In this document: positions 26,559 to 34,421 of the stretch, piece after piece | How positions within the stretch are numbered: the stretch's first letter is position 1 | How the letters are laid out: each line of letters starts with the position of its first letter | Origin: Lachnospiraceae bacterium | Lineage (GTDB): Bacteria; Bacillota; Clostridia; Lachnospirales; Lachnospiraceae | Direction of reading: 5' to 3' | DNA length: 39,966 nucleotides | Assembly (NCBI GenBank): GCA_021205305.1 | Contig: JAJPXU010000039.1 | Span: forward strand, 1-39,966 | Made by a program: the position numbers and the translations under genes | Notes under the pieces: model-generated | Seen by the model: the letters and a program-made list of their open reading frames with translations, nothing else | Databases searched by the model: none | What the model was told of the DNA's origin: nothing

Positions 26559-27557
26559 TTATCCCACCGGTTTCTCATTAAACATCCGAATCAGTTCCAG
26601 CGTCTCATTGTCGATCACCACATCCGAATGCTTCACCTGCTCCATCGCTTCAAAGAAACGGTCTCTCCACCCCGCGGTAAAATACAGCTTCAGTCTGCAG
26701 GTATAAGAAACCAGCTGATCCGGATAACACTCCACGACCCGTGTACACCAGGTATCCGCCCGCTCATACTCTTCAATCTCCATCAGCCGCAGCACGATGG
26801 ATTCAAAAACACTGCTTTCCATCTTCGCCGGGTTTTCCTCAAAAAGAATTTCACAGACCTCGTCCATCTCCCGGACGAAGGTTTCCTGTTCCAGGCCGGT
26901 AAAGACATGCTGCGCGAGCACCTGATCCATATAGGTAATCAGCAGAGCAGCCTCCTCCGAAGCATCTTCCCCGCTTTGCTTTGCCTCCTGAATCTGTGTA
27001 TAAAGCTTCCCTACATAGGCACGGAAATCATTCAGCTGATCGCGGAGCACAGACGCGGCATAATGGGAAGTCTCTGAGTCCTCGCTGTTCAGCGCAAGCG
27101 CGATGGAAGCCAGAGAATTCTGGATATCCCCGCGGATGACATTGAGCATCAGACCGCGCAGGCTGGCCCGGTCGCTGACCGCCAGCGCTTCCTCCATCGG
27201 CACCAGATTGCTCTCCTTCTCCACATCCGCCTGCAAAAGAGAGCGCACCCGCTGCTTACTGAATATCACATCTGCCAGGTCTACCTCCCGGCGCAGCAGC
27301 AGGTGGTGAAAACAGGTCCCGAAAAAAAAGAAGAGCACTCCCACGACCGGGCAGAGCAGCATGACAAACGTATTAAGCACATACTGCGCCGCGCCCTCTT
27401 TTTTCCGACGCAGGCAGATACCAAAAAGCAGGTACAGCAGCGCTACCGCCGCATTCACCGCCAGCAGAACTATAAACCAGCGCGGAAACCGCTGTAGCAG
27501 TGACACCGTATTTCGTGCTATATTCTGTATCGTGTTCTGCACCATCTCTCGTTTCAC
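26559..27557 (-). CDS. pelE: PelE-like membrane protein
   Basis: The protein has 332 residues. A GTG at 27557 has AAAGGAT about 8 bp upstream; an ATG lies four codons later. Two membrane helices (about residues 27-49 and 63-83) precede a mostly helical cytosolic part with TPR-like pairs (RADTWCTRVVECYPDQLVSYTCRLKLYFTAGW near the end). Two helices plus helical repeats is the PelE layout, and the gene lies between pelD and pelF as PelE does. PelE is a membrane scaffold that joins PelD to PelF and PelG. The family call rests on architecture and position rather than on strong motifs. Confidence 0.72.
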   Translation of the reverse strand: MKREMVQNTIQNIARNTVSLLQRFPRWFIVLLAVNAAVALLYLLFGICLRRKKEGAAQYVLNTFVMLLCPVVGVLFFFFGTCFHHLLLRREVDLADVIFSKQRVRSLLQADVEKESNLVPMEEALAVSDRASLRGLMLNVIRGDIQNSLASIALALNSEDSETSHYAASVLRDQLNDFRAYVGKLYTQIQEAKQSGEDASEEAALLITYMDQVLAQHVFTGLEQETFVREMDEVCEILFEENPAKMESSVFESIVLRLMEIEEYERADTWCTRVVECYPDQLVSYTCRLKLYFTAGWRDRFFEAMEQVKHSDVVIDNETLELIRMFNEKPVG

Positions 27558-27607
27558 AAGAAAATATCCTTTCTATACCTGCCGGATGACCGGGCAATGC
27601 TTATCCA

Positions 27608-29785
27608 TTACAGGTCAATGCCCCTCTGCACATGCGCGTCCATCTCCAGCTTCCGCACGCGTTCGAGGACAAATCCGGCCGCTTCTTCATCCGAATTCGA
27701 CAAAAGCAGGTAAAGGTTCTCTGACATCACTCCGAGGTAATCCGTCTGACGGAATGCGCCCCGCAGCCGCTCGGCCGCCTCCTCTATGGAAAACGCTTTG
27801 GTATCGATCGCCACCAGCGCACATTCTGTGAGCCCGTTCGTCTGTGCGGAGAGATACGCACGCACCAGCTTTGTAAAGGCCTCCTCTTCCATGATCGGTG
27901 TGCCGCTGATATAGCGCCGGTCTTCCAGCGCCGCCAGATAGCGGTTCGCGCGCAGCACGGCATTCTGAATCAGGTCGCTGATCACAGTCAGGGTATCTGC
28001 CTGTGCAAGCGTCATGTGCTCCCACGGAATCCCCCACACCATCAGGATCAGCTGCATCTCATCCTCGGAATAGATGGCACAGGCCATCAGCGGATAGCGT
28101 TCATCCAGTTTTTTATTGATGTAAACGCGCCGTTCTGTAAGAGCCGTGCTCATCTCTTCCATCGTAAGGTACTGAATGGATTTTCCCAGCTTGCGCGCCT
28201 GCTGCGAAGTCGACGAGTATAGACGCGCGTATTCCCGGTTCGCAATCGTATAAATCGCCACATCCTTACTGCCCATCAGCTTCGCTACGATGTCCGCGGC
28301 GTAAAACAGCACTTCTTCCGGTTCGTATTTGTTCAGCCGGGAAGTAACCTCATAGATTTTCCCCAGGCTGTCGCTCTGATTGATGATCTGATCCACCAGC
28401 ATATTTTTCATCCGGGCGTTGCTGGTATTGATATCCTGGATGTCATCCAGCTGATTCTCCATGTATTGCAGCTCCTGCCGGTTTTCCTGCTGCATCACAT
28501 TCAGCCGGTCTTTCATATACCCCACAATAAGTCCGACGATAAAAAGCTGCGCCATCCAGACATAAGTATTATAGTCCATCATCACTTCAAAGCTGCTGCG
28601 GTGATAACTCTGGCGGAACACGTATCCCAGGACGGCCAAAAGCGCGGAAAACGTAGCCTGCTGCTGCCCATAAACAATCGCGAAAAGAAGTACATAGAGC
28701 AAATAAAAATCCAACTTTGCAAAATACTTACTGTCGGTCGCCCGATTATTCAGCATAAAAAACGGAATGAAGCATATCATGTTCTCCGCAAAAGGCAGCA
28801 CAGCCCAGAACAGCGAAACCACCCGGTCAAAGAAACGGTTCCGCAAACTGCCCTGTGCTCCATCCAGGGAGATAAATGTATTCCGGTGTTTTTTCATATA
28901 AGACGCAATCTGCAGAAGCGACTCCCGCGGCTCATGCCGGATCGCCAGCCGGAATTCCGCGGCAAATGCCTCATTCGAAAGCACCAGCCGGTTCATCTGC
29001 CCGACGGAATTATCTTCCACCTCCGTGCCGGAACCGAGTCCTTCACATAAAATCCGGGCGATCTCCATCTGCGTGATGGCATATGACGCCGAAAGATTAT
29101 ACAGCGGCTTCTGATGCGACTCACATGCGCACACCTGGTAAATAAAATCCATTGCATCCTGTAAATGCAAAAGGGAGATCTGATAACGGTCAGAAGCAGA
29201 TATCTTCCCTGTTTTCAGACCCTCTGCACACATTTTCGCACTGATGTGCGTACATTCCTCAGCCGAATGCGGAACCGAATACAGGTGATCCAGCCGGAGC
29301 ACCACGACATCCAGCCCCATCTGCTGATTGTAATTCTTGCACTGCTGCTCCAGCTGGGCAAACACCATCGCCCGGAATCCGCGTGCGCTCGCCGGTTCCT
29401 CCTCCATAATATTCGTCGAGTAGGAATTACCGTACACTTCTTCCGTCGAAAGATACACAAACCGTCCGCTCTGCCGCGCGGCAAATACCGTCAGCAGATT
29501 CGTCATCCCAAGAGAAAAACGAACCGACTCTTTTCGGGCGTCCGTCCAGTCATAATTGGCGTCATAGGCCCCCATACACAGGACAAGCTGCGGATTTACG
29601 CTTTCAAAGACTTCCTTCAGGCAATCGCTGTCATAAGGGAAATAATAATACTCAAATACCTTCCGGTTCCGGGTACTCTCAAAGCGCCGCTCTGTCAGCA
29701 CATAAATCCGATGACCCTCTTTATTTAATTTATCAATCGTGGCATTCATCAGATTATTTGCGCCGCCAACCAGCAATACATCCAT
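27608..29785 (-). CDS. pelD: PelD-like c-di-GMP receptor with N-terminal SDR domain
   Basis: The protein has 725 residues from the ATG at 29785; a TTG at 29830 would add 15 charged residues. Residues 1-310 form an epimerase-like SDR domain (MDVLLVGGANN, YLSTEEVYGN, LLHLQDAMDFI). Residues 321-424 hold four membrane helices. A coiled segment (about 425-470) leads to a GAF domain (about 475-615), and residues 630-725 form a degenerate GGDEF domain. RQTD (679-682) sits five residues before the GGDEF position, which reads SENLY. This is the PelD design: no cyclase activity, but an inhibitory-type RxxD site that binds c-di-GMP and switches on Pel synthesis. The SDR domain has lost key residues (see findings). 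It heads the operon. Confidence 0.88.
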   Translation of the reverse strand: MDVLLVGGANNLMNATIDKLNKEGHRIYVLTERRFESTRNRKVFEYYYFPYDSDCLKEVFESVNPQLVLCMGAYDANYDWTDARKESVRFSLGMTNLLTVFAARQSGRFVYLSTEEVYGNSYSTNIMEEEPASARGFRAMVFAQLEQQCKNYNQQMGLDVVVLRLDHLYSVPHSAEECTHISAKMCAEGLKTGKISASDRYQISLLHLQDAMDFIYQVCACESHQKPLYNLSASYAITQMEIARILCEGLGSGTEVEDNSVGQMNRLVLSNEAFAAEFRLAIRHEPRESLLQIASYMKKHRNTFISLDGAQGSLRNRFFDRVVSLFWAVLPFAENMICFIPFFMLNNRATDSKYFAKLDFYLLYVLLFAIVYGQQQATFSALLAVLGYVFRQSYHRSSFEVMMDYNTYVWMAQLFIVGLIVGYMKDRLNVMQQENRQELQYMENQLDDIQDINTSNARMKNMLVDQIINQSDSLGKIYEVTSRLNKYEPEEVLFYAADIVAKLMGSKDVAIYTIANREYARLYSSTSQQARKLGKSIQYLTMEEMSTALTERRVYINKKLDERYPLMACAIYSEDEMQLILMVWGIPWEHMTLAQADTLTVISDLIQNAVLRANRYLAALEDRRYISGTPIMEEEAFTKLVRAYLSAQTNGLTECALVAIDTKAFSIEEAAERLRGAFRQTDYLGVMSENLYLLLSNSDEEAAGFVLERVRKLEMDAHVQRGIDL

Positions 29786-29986
29786 GGTACTTTCCCGCCC
29801 CTTTACGGATTCTCCGCGCCTCTCGTGCAATCATAATAAACATCATACCGAATTTCCCTTCTTTTTTCAACACTTTTCTCAAACGTTCCCCTAATCGTTC
29901 CATAATCCTCTTTTCTGCCCCTGTATTTGCATTTGATACGCCTCCTTTTTGAAAATTCATCAATTCCGGATTCTGCATAATTTCTG

Positions 29987-30007
29987 CATAAATTTACAGA
30001 ATTTATG
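29987..30007. promoter_or_regulatory. Palindrome CATAAATT-N5-AATTTATG in the pelD/importer divergent region
   Basis: CATAAATT (29987-29994) and AATTTATG (30000-30007) are perfect inverted repeats with a 5-bp spacer. The palindrome is centred 21 bp upstream of the importer -35 box and faces pelD on the other side. It has the shape of an operator for a dimeric regulator; the regulator is unknown. Confidence 0.45.
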
Positions 30008-30017
30008 AATGGCCGCC

Positions 30018-30046
30018 TTGACAGAATCCCTGTCCGGTGCTAGAAT
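30018..30046 (+). promoter_or_regulatory. Sigma-A promoter of the amino-acid importer
   Basis: TTGACA (30018-30023) and TAGAAT (30041-30046) are 17 bp apart. The start codon is about 130 nt downstream of the expected transcript start, leaving a long structured leader. Confidence 0.8.
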
Positions 30047-30058
30047 AATCCAAGTGAC

Positions 30059-30091
30059 AAGGGCGTCAGCTTTCGTGGCTGCGCCTTTTTT
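30059..30091 (+). terminator. Terminator hairpin in the 5' leader of the importer
   Basis: GGCG-T-CAGC (30062-30070) pairs with GCTG-CGCC (30078-30085), extended by AA/TT pairs, and six Ts follow. It lies 13 bp after the -10 box and 90 bp before the substrate-binding protein start, so most transcripts would stop unless it is read through. Confidence 0.7.
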
Positions 30092-30104
30092 GCATTATTA
30101 TTCA

Positions 30105-30153
30105 GTAACGCTTCCGAACAGCAGGCTTTGGACCGCCTGTTTTGATGGGTTAC
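30105..30153. repeat. Short GTAAC...GTTAC intergenic repeat (49 bp)
   Basis: GTAACGCTTCCGAACAGCAGGC at the left and GCCTGTTTTGATGGGTTAC at the right share the GTAAC and GAACAGCAGGC blocks of the family at 5241, 31042 and 35945. The arms form an imperfect stem. It lies in the leader of the substrate-binding protein gene. Confidence 0.6.
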
Positions 30154-30182
30154 GATCATTTCAAGAAAAGGAGTGTTTCATA

Positions 30183-31034
30183 ATGAAGAAGAAATTAGCT
30201 TTCGTACTTGCTGCGGCGATGATCGCAGGCTGCATGACCGTTCCGGCAGCAGCTGAAGAAGAGACTGAAGAATCCAAGGTATGGGTGATCGCGACAGACA
30301 CCGTATTTAAACCATTCGAATACACCGATGAGAACGGTGACTTTGTAGGTATTGACGTAGACATTCTCGCGGCGATTGCCGAAGATCAGGGCTTTGAATA
30401 TGAGTTGAATTCCCTCGGCTGGGACTCCGCGATTGCAGCCTGCCAGGCCGGTCAGGCGGACGGCATGATCGCCGGTGCTTCCATTACGGATGAGAGAAAA
30501 GAAGCCGGTTGGACATTCTCCGACGGATATTACAACGCGACACAGTCCATGACCGTAGCATCTGACTCCGAGATCACCGGTTTTGAAGACCTTGAAGGCC
30601 TGACCGTTGGCGTAAAGACCGGTACCCAGGGCGCTTCCTACGCAGAAAGCCTGCAGGAAGAGTACGGATTTGAGATTACCTATTTTGAAGATTCACCGAC
30701 GATGTATCAGGCAGTGCTCGGCGGACAGGTGGTAGCCTGCTTCGAGGATACGCCGATCATGGCTGCTTCCATTCAGGACGGCGATCTGGCTCTGACTATT
30801 CTGTATGATACCGAGAACGACGGCGCTCCTTACGGTTTCGCGATCTTCTCTGAGGACAGCCAGGAGCTGCTTGATATGTTCAACGCAGGATTAGCTGACA
30901 TCGTAGAGAACGGCACCTATGCGGAAATCATCGCTACTTACCTTGGCGAGGATGCGGCTGCTACGGCAGAAGCTTCTATGCTTGGCGACGCTGAGACTGA
31001 GACAGAAGTCGAGACGGAAGCAGTTACAGAATAA
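30183..31034 (+). CDS. Amino-acid ABC transporter substrate-binding protein
   Basis: The protein has 283 residues. The ATG at 30183 has AAAAGGAG about 9 bp upstream. A signal peptide (KKKLAFVLAAAMIAGC) could be cut as a lipoprotein at Cys17 (IAGC) or as a secreted protein after PAAA. The mature part has the SBP_bac_3 pattern: FKPFEYTDENGDFVGIDVDIL, MIAGASITDERK, GLTVGVKTGTQGASYAE, with the final YAEIIATYL helix. It binds a polar amino acid outside the cell and feeds the permease and ATPase that follow. The acidic tail (DAETETEVETEAVTE) is typical of Lachnospiraceae. The gene is followed by a GTAAC repeat and a terminator-like hairpin, so it is probably made in excess over the permease. Confidence 0.95.
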   Translation: MKKKLAFVLAAAMIAGCMTVPAAAEEETEESKVWVIATDTVFKPFEYTDENGDFVGIDVDILAAIAEDQGFEYELNSLGWDSAIAACQAGQADGMIAGASITDERKEAGWTFSDGYYNATQSMTVASDSEITGFEDLEGLTVGVKTGTQGASYAESLQEEYGFEITYFEDSPTMYQAVLGGQVVACFEDTPIMAASIQDGDLALTILYDTENDGAPYGFAIFSEDSQELLDMFNAGLADIVENGTYAEIIATYLGEDAAATAEASMLGDAETETEVETEAVTE

Positions 31035-31041
31035 TCTTCAG

Positions 31042-31097
31042 GTAACCGTTCAGAACCAAAGCGTAGAGACCTGCGGCCTGCTGTTCTGAGAAGTTAC
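31042..31097. repeat. Short GTAAC...GTTAC intergenic repeat (56 bp)
   Basis: The ends GTAACCGTTCAGAAC and GTTCTGAGAAGTTAC are inverted repeats. The inner part, read on the other strand, is nearly identical to 35945-35980. It lies directly after the substrate-binding protein stop. Confidence 0.75.
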
Positions 31098-31180
31098 ATT
31101 TTCGACCGGTGGAAATTCCGTAGCTGACAGAATACGGCACAGTTACAGGTTTTAAAAACATTTCTACTATTAATGAAAGA

Positions 31181-31224
31181 AAGGTTGCTGTAAAATCCGC
31201 CGCGGGTTTGGCAGCAGCCTTTTT
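31181..31224 (+). terminator. Intercistronic terminator-like hairpin before the permease
   Basis: AAGGTTGCTG (31181-31190) pairs with CAGCAGCCTT (31212-31221), followed by TTTTT; the loop itself can fold (CCGC/GCGG). It lies between the substrate-binding gene and the permease, and partial stopping here would lower permease and ATPase expression. Confidence 0.75.
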
Positions 31225-31252
31225 ACATAATTTCATCCGAAGGGAGACATTT

Positions 31253-31924
31253 ATGGTTCTGATTCTTACAAAATACGGGCATCTTTTGCTGAATGCCATG
31301 GGGCAGACGGTTCTGCTCGCATTGTGCGGTCTGTTTTTTGCCTGTATCCTCGGCATTTTCTTCGGCATTCTTGGCGTTATGAACAATAAAGTATGCCGCG
31401 CGATCGACAAGGTCTTTGTCGACGTCATCCGCGGTGTGCCTCTGATCGTACTCGCCTACTTCGTCTATTTCGGCGTACCCTATTTTATGAAAAATATTGT
31501 CGGCAGTCCCATCACGCTCTCCGCCCTGCAGGCCGGCACCATCTGTCTGGCGCTGAACTGCGGCGCTTACATGGCCGAGATCATCCGCGCCGGAATCCAG
31601 TCTGTAGACAAAGGCCAGATGGAAGCTGCCCGCAGTCTCGGACTTCCCTGGTGGAGAGCCATGTACCGTGTCGTCATGCCGCAGGCCATCCGCACCATGA
31701 TCCCCAGCATCATCAATCAGTTTATCATCACCCTGAAAGACACCTCGATCCTTTCCATCATCGGTTTTCCCGAGCTGGTCAACACTGCGAAAAACGTGGT
31801 GGCAAATACCTTTATGTCTTTCCAGACCTGGGGGATCGTCGCTGTCATGTATCTGATCGTGATCGAGATCTTAACCGTGGCATCCAGAGCGCTTGAGAGG
31901 AGGCTGAACCGTGGCAAAGAGTAG
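31253..31924 (+). CDS. Amino-acid ABC transporter permease
   Basis: The protein has 223 residues from the ATG at 31253 (AGGGAG 6 bp upstream). It belongs to the HisM/GlnP family: about five membrane helices, the [19 protein letters not shown] segment, and the EAA loop [20 protein letters not shown] that contacts the ATPase. It forms the membrane channel for the amino acid delivered by the upstream binding protein, probably as a homodimer since only one permease gene is present. Its end overlaps the ATPase start by 14 bp, so the two are translationally coupled. Confidence 0.95.
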   Translation: MVLILTKYGHLLLNAMGQTVLLALCGLFFACILGIFFGILGVMNNKVCRAIDKVFVDVIRGVPLIVLAYFVYFGVPYFMKNIVGSPITLSALQAGTICLALNCGAYMAEIIRAGIQSVDKGQMEAARSLGLPWWRAMYRVVMPQAIRTMIPSIINQFIITLKDTSILSIIGFPELVNTAKNVVANTFMSFQTWGIVAVMYLIVIEILTVASRALERRLNRGKE

Positions 31925-32654
31925 TAATGTAAAAATCCATGTGTCCCATCTGAAAAAGAATTTCAAAAAGCTGGAAGTGCTCAAAGACATCTCCACAGAC
32001 GTCCACGAGGGAGAAGTGGTCGTTGTCATCGGCCCTTCCGGCAGCGGCAAATCCACCTTTCTTCGCTGCATCAACAACCTGGAAGAAATCACTGGCGGCG
32101 AAATTACCGTCGATGGCATGAGCCTGACCGATAAAAAAACCGACATCAATAAGCTGCGCGAGAACATCGGCATGGTATTCCAGCACTTTAACCTGTTCCC
32201 GCACATGGATGTGATGCGGAACCTGACACTCGCACCGGTAGATCTGAAAAAAGCCAGTAAGGAAGAAGCTACGGAACGCGCCCATAAGATGCTCCAAAAA
32301 GTAGGCATGGAAGACAAAGCCAACGCCTTTCCGAACCAGCTCTCCGGCGGCCAAAAGCAGCGCGTCGCCATCGCCCGCGCCCTATGCATGGAGCCGGATA
32401 TCATGCTGTTTGATGAACCGACCAGCGCCCTCGACCCGGAGATGGTCGGTGAGGTACTCCAGGTCATGAAACAGCTCGCAGCGGACGGTATGACCATGGT
32501 GATTGTCACCCACGAGATGGGCTTTGCCCGCGAGGTCGCGGACCGCGTCCTCTTCATGGACGGCGGCTATATCGTCGAAGAAGGCACCCCGCAGGAGGTG
32601 CTGCTGAACCCGAAAGAACCACGGACGATTGATTTTCTCAATAAGGTGCTGTGA
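31911..32654 (+). CDS. Amino-acid ABC transporter ATP-binding protein (GlnQ-like)
   Basis: The protein has 247 residues. It starts at a GTG (31911) with AGGAGG 7 bp upstream inside the permease gene. Walker [11 protein letters not shown]-loop [13 protein letters not shown], signature LSGGQKQR, Walker [15 protein letters not shown] and the switch His in VTHEMGFA are all intact. It powers uptake of the polar amino acid. A strong terminator follows the stop at once. Confidence 0.96.
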   Translation: MAKSSNVKIHVSHLKKNFKKLEVLKDISTDVHEGEVVVVIGPSGSGKSTFLRCINNLEEITGGEITVDGMSLTDKKTDINKLRENIGMVFQHFNLFPHMDVMRNLTLAPVDLKKASKEEATERAHKMLQKVGMEDKANAFPNQLSGGQKQRVAIARALCMEPDIMLFDEPTSALDPEMVGEVLQVMKQLAADGMTMVIVTHEMGFAREVADRVLFMDGGYIVEEGTPQEVLLNPKEPRTIDFLNKVL

Positions 32655-32687
32655 AAAAAGGGGCGTTCTGTTTAGCGCCCCTTTTTT
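32654..32687. terminator. Bidirectional rho-independent terminator
   Basis: AAAAAAGGGGCG (32654-32665) pairs with CGCCCCTTTTTT (32676-32687), giving a T run on either strand. It ends the importer operon on the plus strand. On the minus strand it lies 9 bp after the stop that the GT2-MarR gene would have if its A7 run gained one base. Confidence 0.92.
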
Positions 32688-32695
32688 CTATTCCA

Positions 32696-32811
32696 TCATA
32701 TATTTTTTTCGTGTTTCTCCTTTACCGGCTTCTTTTTCGTCTCCTTCGTCCCGTTCTTTTCCTTCGTCCCGTTCTTTTCCTTCTTCACGCTGCTTTTGAT
32801 TCCGGTAATCT
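32696..32811 (-). pseudogene. Out-of-frame lysine-rich 3' extension of the GT2-MarR gene
   Basis: One extra base in the T7 run at 32856-32862 (A7 on the coding strand) would carry the upstream gene into a frame reading SDKDGDTKNADTGIKITGIK, then KEKNGT repeats, then a TGA at 32696-32698. That stop lies 9 bp before a strong terminator. The present stop at 32812 instead leaves about 125 bp of coding-like sequence before it. Confidence 0.55.
32743..32778 (-). repeat. 18-bp tandem repeat in a K-rich coding-like tail
   Basis: CCTTCGTCCCGTTCTTTT is present twice head to tail (32743-32760 and 32761-32778) and begins a third time. On the minus strand, in the frame of the putative lost GT2 tail, it encodes KEKNGT units. 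Confidence 0.85.
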
Positions 32812-34311
32812 TTATCCCGGTATCTGCATTCTTCGTATCCCCGTCCTTATCTGACTTTTTTTCCGGCCACTGCCTGGGTTTTTTCTGCCGCTCTTTGCCG
32901 AATCCGCTGTGTCAAGCGCAACCGTAAAAGAGACCTGTGAGAGCTTCTCACGCATATTGCCGCACACTTTTTCCATAAACCCCTGAAAAAGCGCCGCGTC
33001 CTCTTTTGAAAAATCTTTCATGCAGGCCCGCCTGCACTCTTCTACCGCATGATGGATCTCTTCCAGATATGCCTTCGATTTTTCCAATAGTTCAATGGAA
33101 ATCCGCTCTTCCGTATCCGGATCAAACTCAATCAGCTTATCATGCTTCAGCCGCTGAAGCGCGCGCGAGGTTTTCTGCGAATTCAGCCCTGCAAGTTCAG
33201 CAATTTCCTTCCGGTCCTCGAACTGCCGGCAGTTTTCCAGCAAAAGCAGCAGCAAGGCTTCATCCAGTGTGATCTGTTTGAGCATTGCGCTTAATCCCAG
33301 ATAATATTCCAGCAGCTTGCGGAAGTAGTAGAGATCCGCCAGAATCCCCTGCGTCAGGCTGACAGACTGCCCGGCAAGCTTCATGCGTTCTTCTCCGAGT
33401 TTTGCTGTCCCAGGCACTACAGAGGGCATAACAAAACCGTCCCAGGCGGTGCTGATCAGGAACATACGCACTTTCTGTTTTACCTCATCGTAGTCCTCTG
33501 CATAGACATCCCGGTAAAAAGCGTTATAATAATCAAAAACGGTACTCTTCATCCGGATTGTATTGCTGATACTCATTCCCTGGGAAACCAGGCTGTCTTT
33601 GCGGTTCATATAATAATATACGGGTGCCTGAATCGCACGAATTCCTTCCGCGTAGCGGATATATTCCAGATTAAACAGGAAATCCTCACACCAGTCAAGC
33701 TCCACATCCATCCGGATCTGGTGTTCCTCAATGATAGAACGGCGGAAGAACTTGTTCCAGAGTACGCCATAATAAAAATCCGCCGGATTCTCGATCATAT
33801 AGGAGGCAAACTCTCTGCGGTCCATGAGATGGTCCGCGTCAATGTCGCCCTTCTGTGAAACACGCTTTCCCGTCACCCGGTAAAAATCAGCAATCACCAT
33901 ATCGCACTGTTTTCCAGATTCGGCTGCTGCTCCGGCTCTCAATTCAGCTGCTGCTCCGGTTCCTGCCCCGGCATCGCCATTGTATCCCAGCATAGAACGC
34001 ACGAACAGCTTTGTCGAATCCGGTGTCAGCCAGTCGTCGCTGTCCGCAAACTGGATAAATTCGCCGTTCGCCAGATCCAGCGCATGGTTCCGGGTCGCAG
34101 AGACACCCGCATTTTTCTGATGGACAACGCGGATTCTCTTATCTTTTTTCGCGTACGCATCCAGCAGTGCGTCCGTGCCGTCACTGCTGCCGTCATCCAT
34201 CAGCAAAATCTCCAGATTCTGGTATTCCTGGTTTAAAATACTGTCCACACAGCGCCCGATATAGTCTTTTGCGTTGTAAACCGGGACAATGATGCTCACA
34301 AGCGGTTCCAT
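32812..34311 (-). CDS. Glycosyltransferase family 2 fused to a MarR-like winged helix
   Basis: The protein has 499 residues from the ATG at 34311 (GGAGGA 6 bp upstream). Residues 1-240 are a GT2 domain: LVSIIVPVYNAKDYIGRC, MDDGSSDGT, metal site FADSDD (about 88-93), and ELDWCEDFLFN. A 26-residue Ala/Gly insert (111-136) comes from a 24-bp duplication. Residues about 345-455 look like a MarR winged helix: DEALLLLLLENC, then IAELAGLNSQKTSRALQRLKHDKLIEFD, then a wing and a dimer helix. GT2 enzymes transfer sugars in the cytoplasm; the winged helix could bind DNA or serve as a dimerisation unit. The last 15 or so residues differ from a longer, better-looking frame reached by one extra A (see findings). 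Confidence 0.85.
   Translation of the reverse strand: MEPLVSIIVPVYNAKDYIGRCVDSILNQEYQNLEILLMDDGSSDGTDALLDAYAKKDKRIRVVHQKNAGVSATRNHALDLANGEFIQFADSDDWLTPDSTKLFVRSMLGYNGDAGAGTGAAAELRAGAAAESGKQCDMVIADFYRVTGKRVSQKGDIDADHLMDRREFASYMIENPADFYYGVLWNKFFRRSIIEEHQIRMDVELDWCEDFLFNLEYIRYAEGIRAIQAPVYYYMNRKDSLVSQGMSISNTIRMKSTVFDYYNAFYRDVYAEDYDEVKQKVRMFLISTAWDGFVMPSVVPGTAKLGEERMKLAGQSVSLTQGILADLYYFRKLLEYYLGLSAMLKQITLDEALLLLLLENCRQFEDRKEIAELAGLNSQKTSRALQRLKHDKLIEFDPDTEERISIELLEKSKAYLEEIHHAVEECRRACMKDFSKEDAALFQGFMEKVCGNMREKLSQVSFTVALDTADSAKSGRKNPGSGRKKSQIRTGIRRMQIPG
33918..33965 (-). repeat. 24-bp tandem duplication inside the GT2 domain
   Basis: Two adjacent copies (33918-33941 and 33942-33965), each starting ATTCRGCTGCTGCTCCGG, encode an Ala/Gly-rich insert in the loop between two core parts of the glycosyltransferase. 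The frame is kept. Confidence 0.75.
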
Positions 34312-34421
34312 ATATTCTCCTCCAATCTTTCCAGATCCCATGAATCATATTTCAGGCAGCTCTTTGCTTCCCTTTACACCGTTTCATCCTCTTTGCAGTC
34401 TCAGATGGGCCTGCTTCCGCT

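Larger units (their letters stand above)
29786..30182. other. Divergent regulatory region between pelD and the amino-acid importer
   Basis: About 400 bp separate pelD (minus) from the substrate-binding protein gene (plus). It holds the importer promoter, its leader terminator, a GTAAC-type repeat, a CATAAATT palindrome and two copies of TTCTGCATAA (29971 and 29983). On the pelD side, GGAGG at about 29939 precedes a 13-codon ORF, and a basic 49-codon ORF overlaps the pelD start; neither is convincing. I see no clear pelD -35/-10 pair. Confidence 0.5.

Noticed and set aside
29754-29978. Basic 74-codon minus-strand ORF overlapping the pelD start, and a 13-codon ORF with GGAGG inside it
   Set aside because: The longer ORF has no good ribosome site and runs into pelD in another frame; the short one ends after 13 codons. 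Either could be a leader peptide but nothing supports it.
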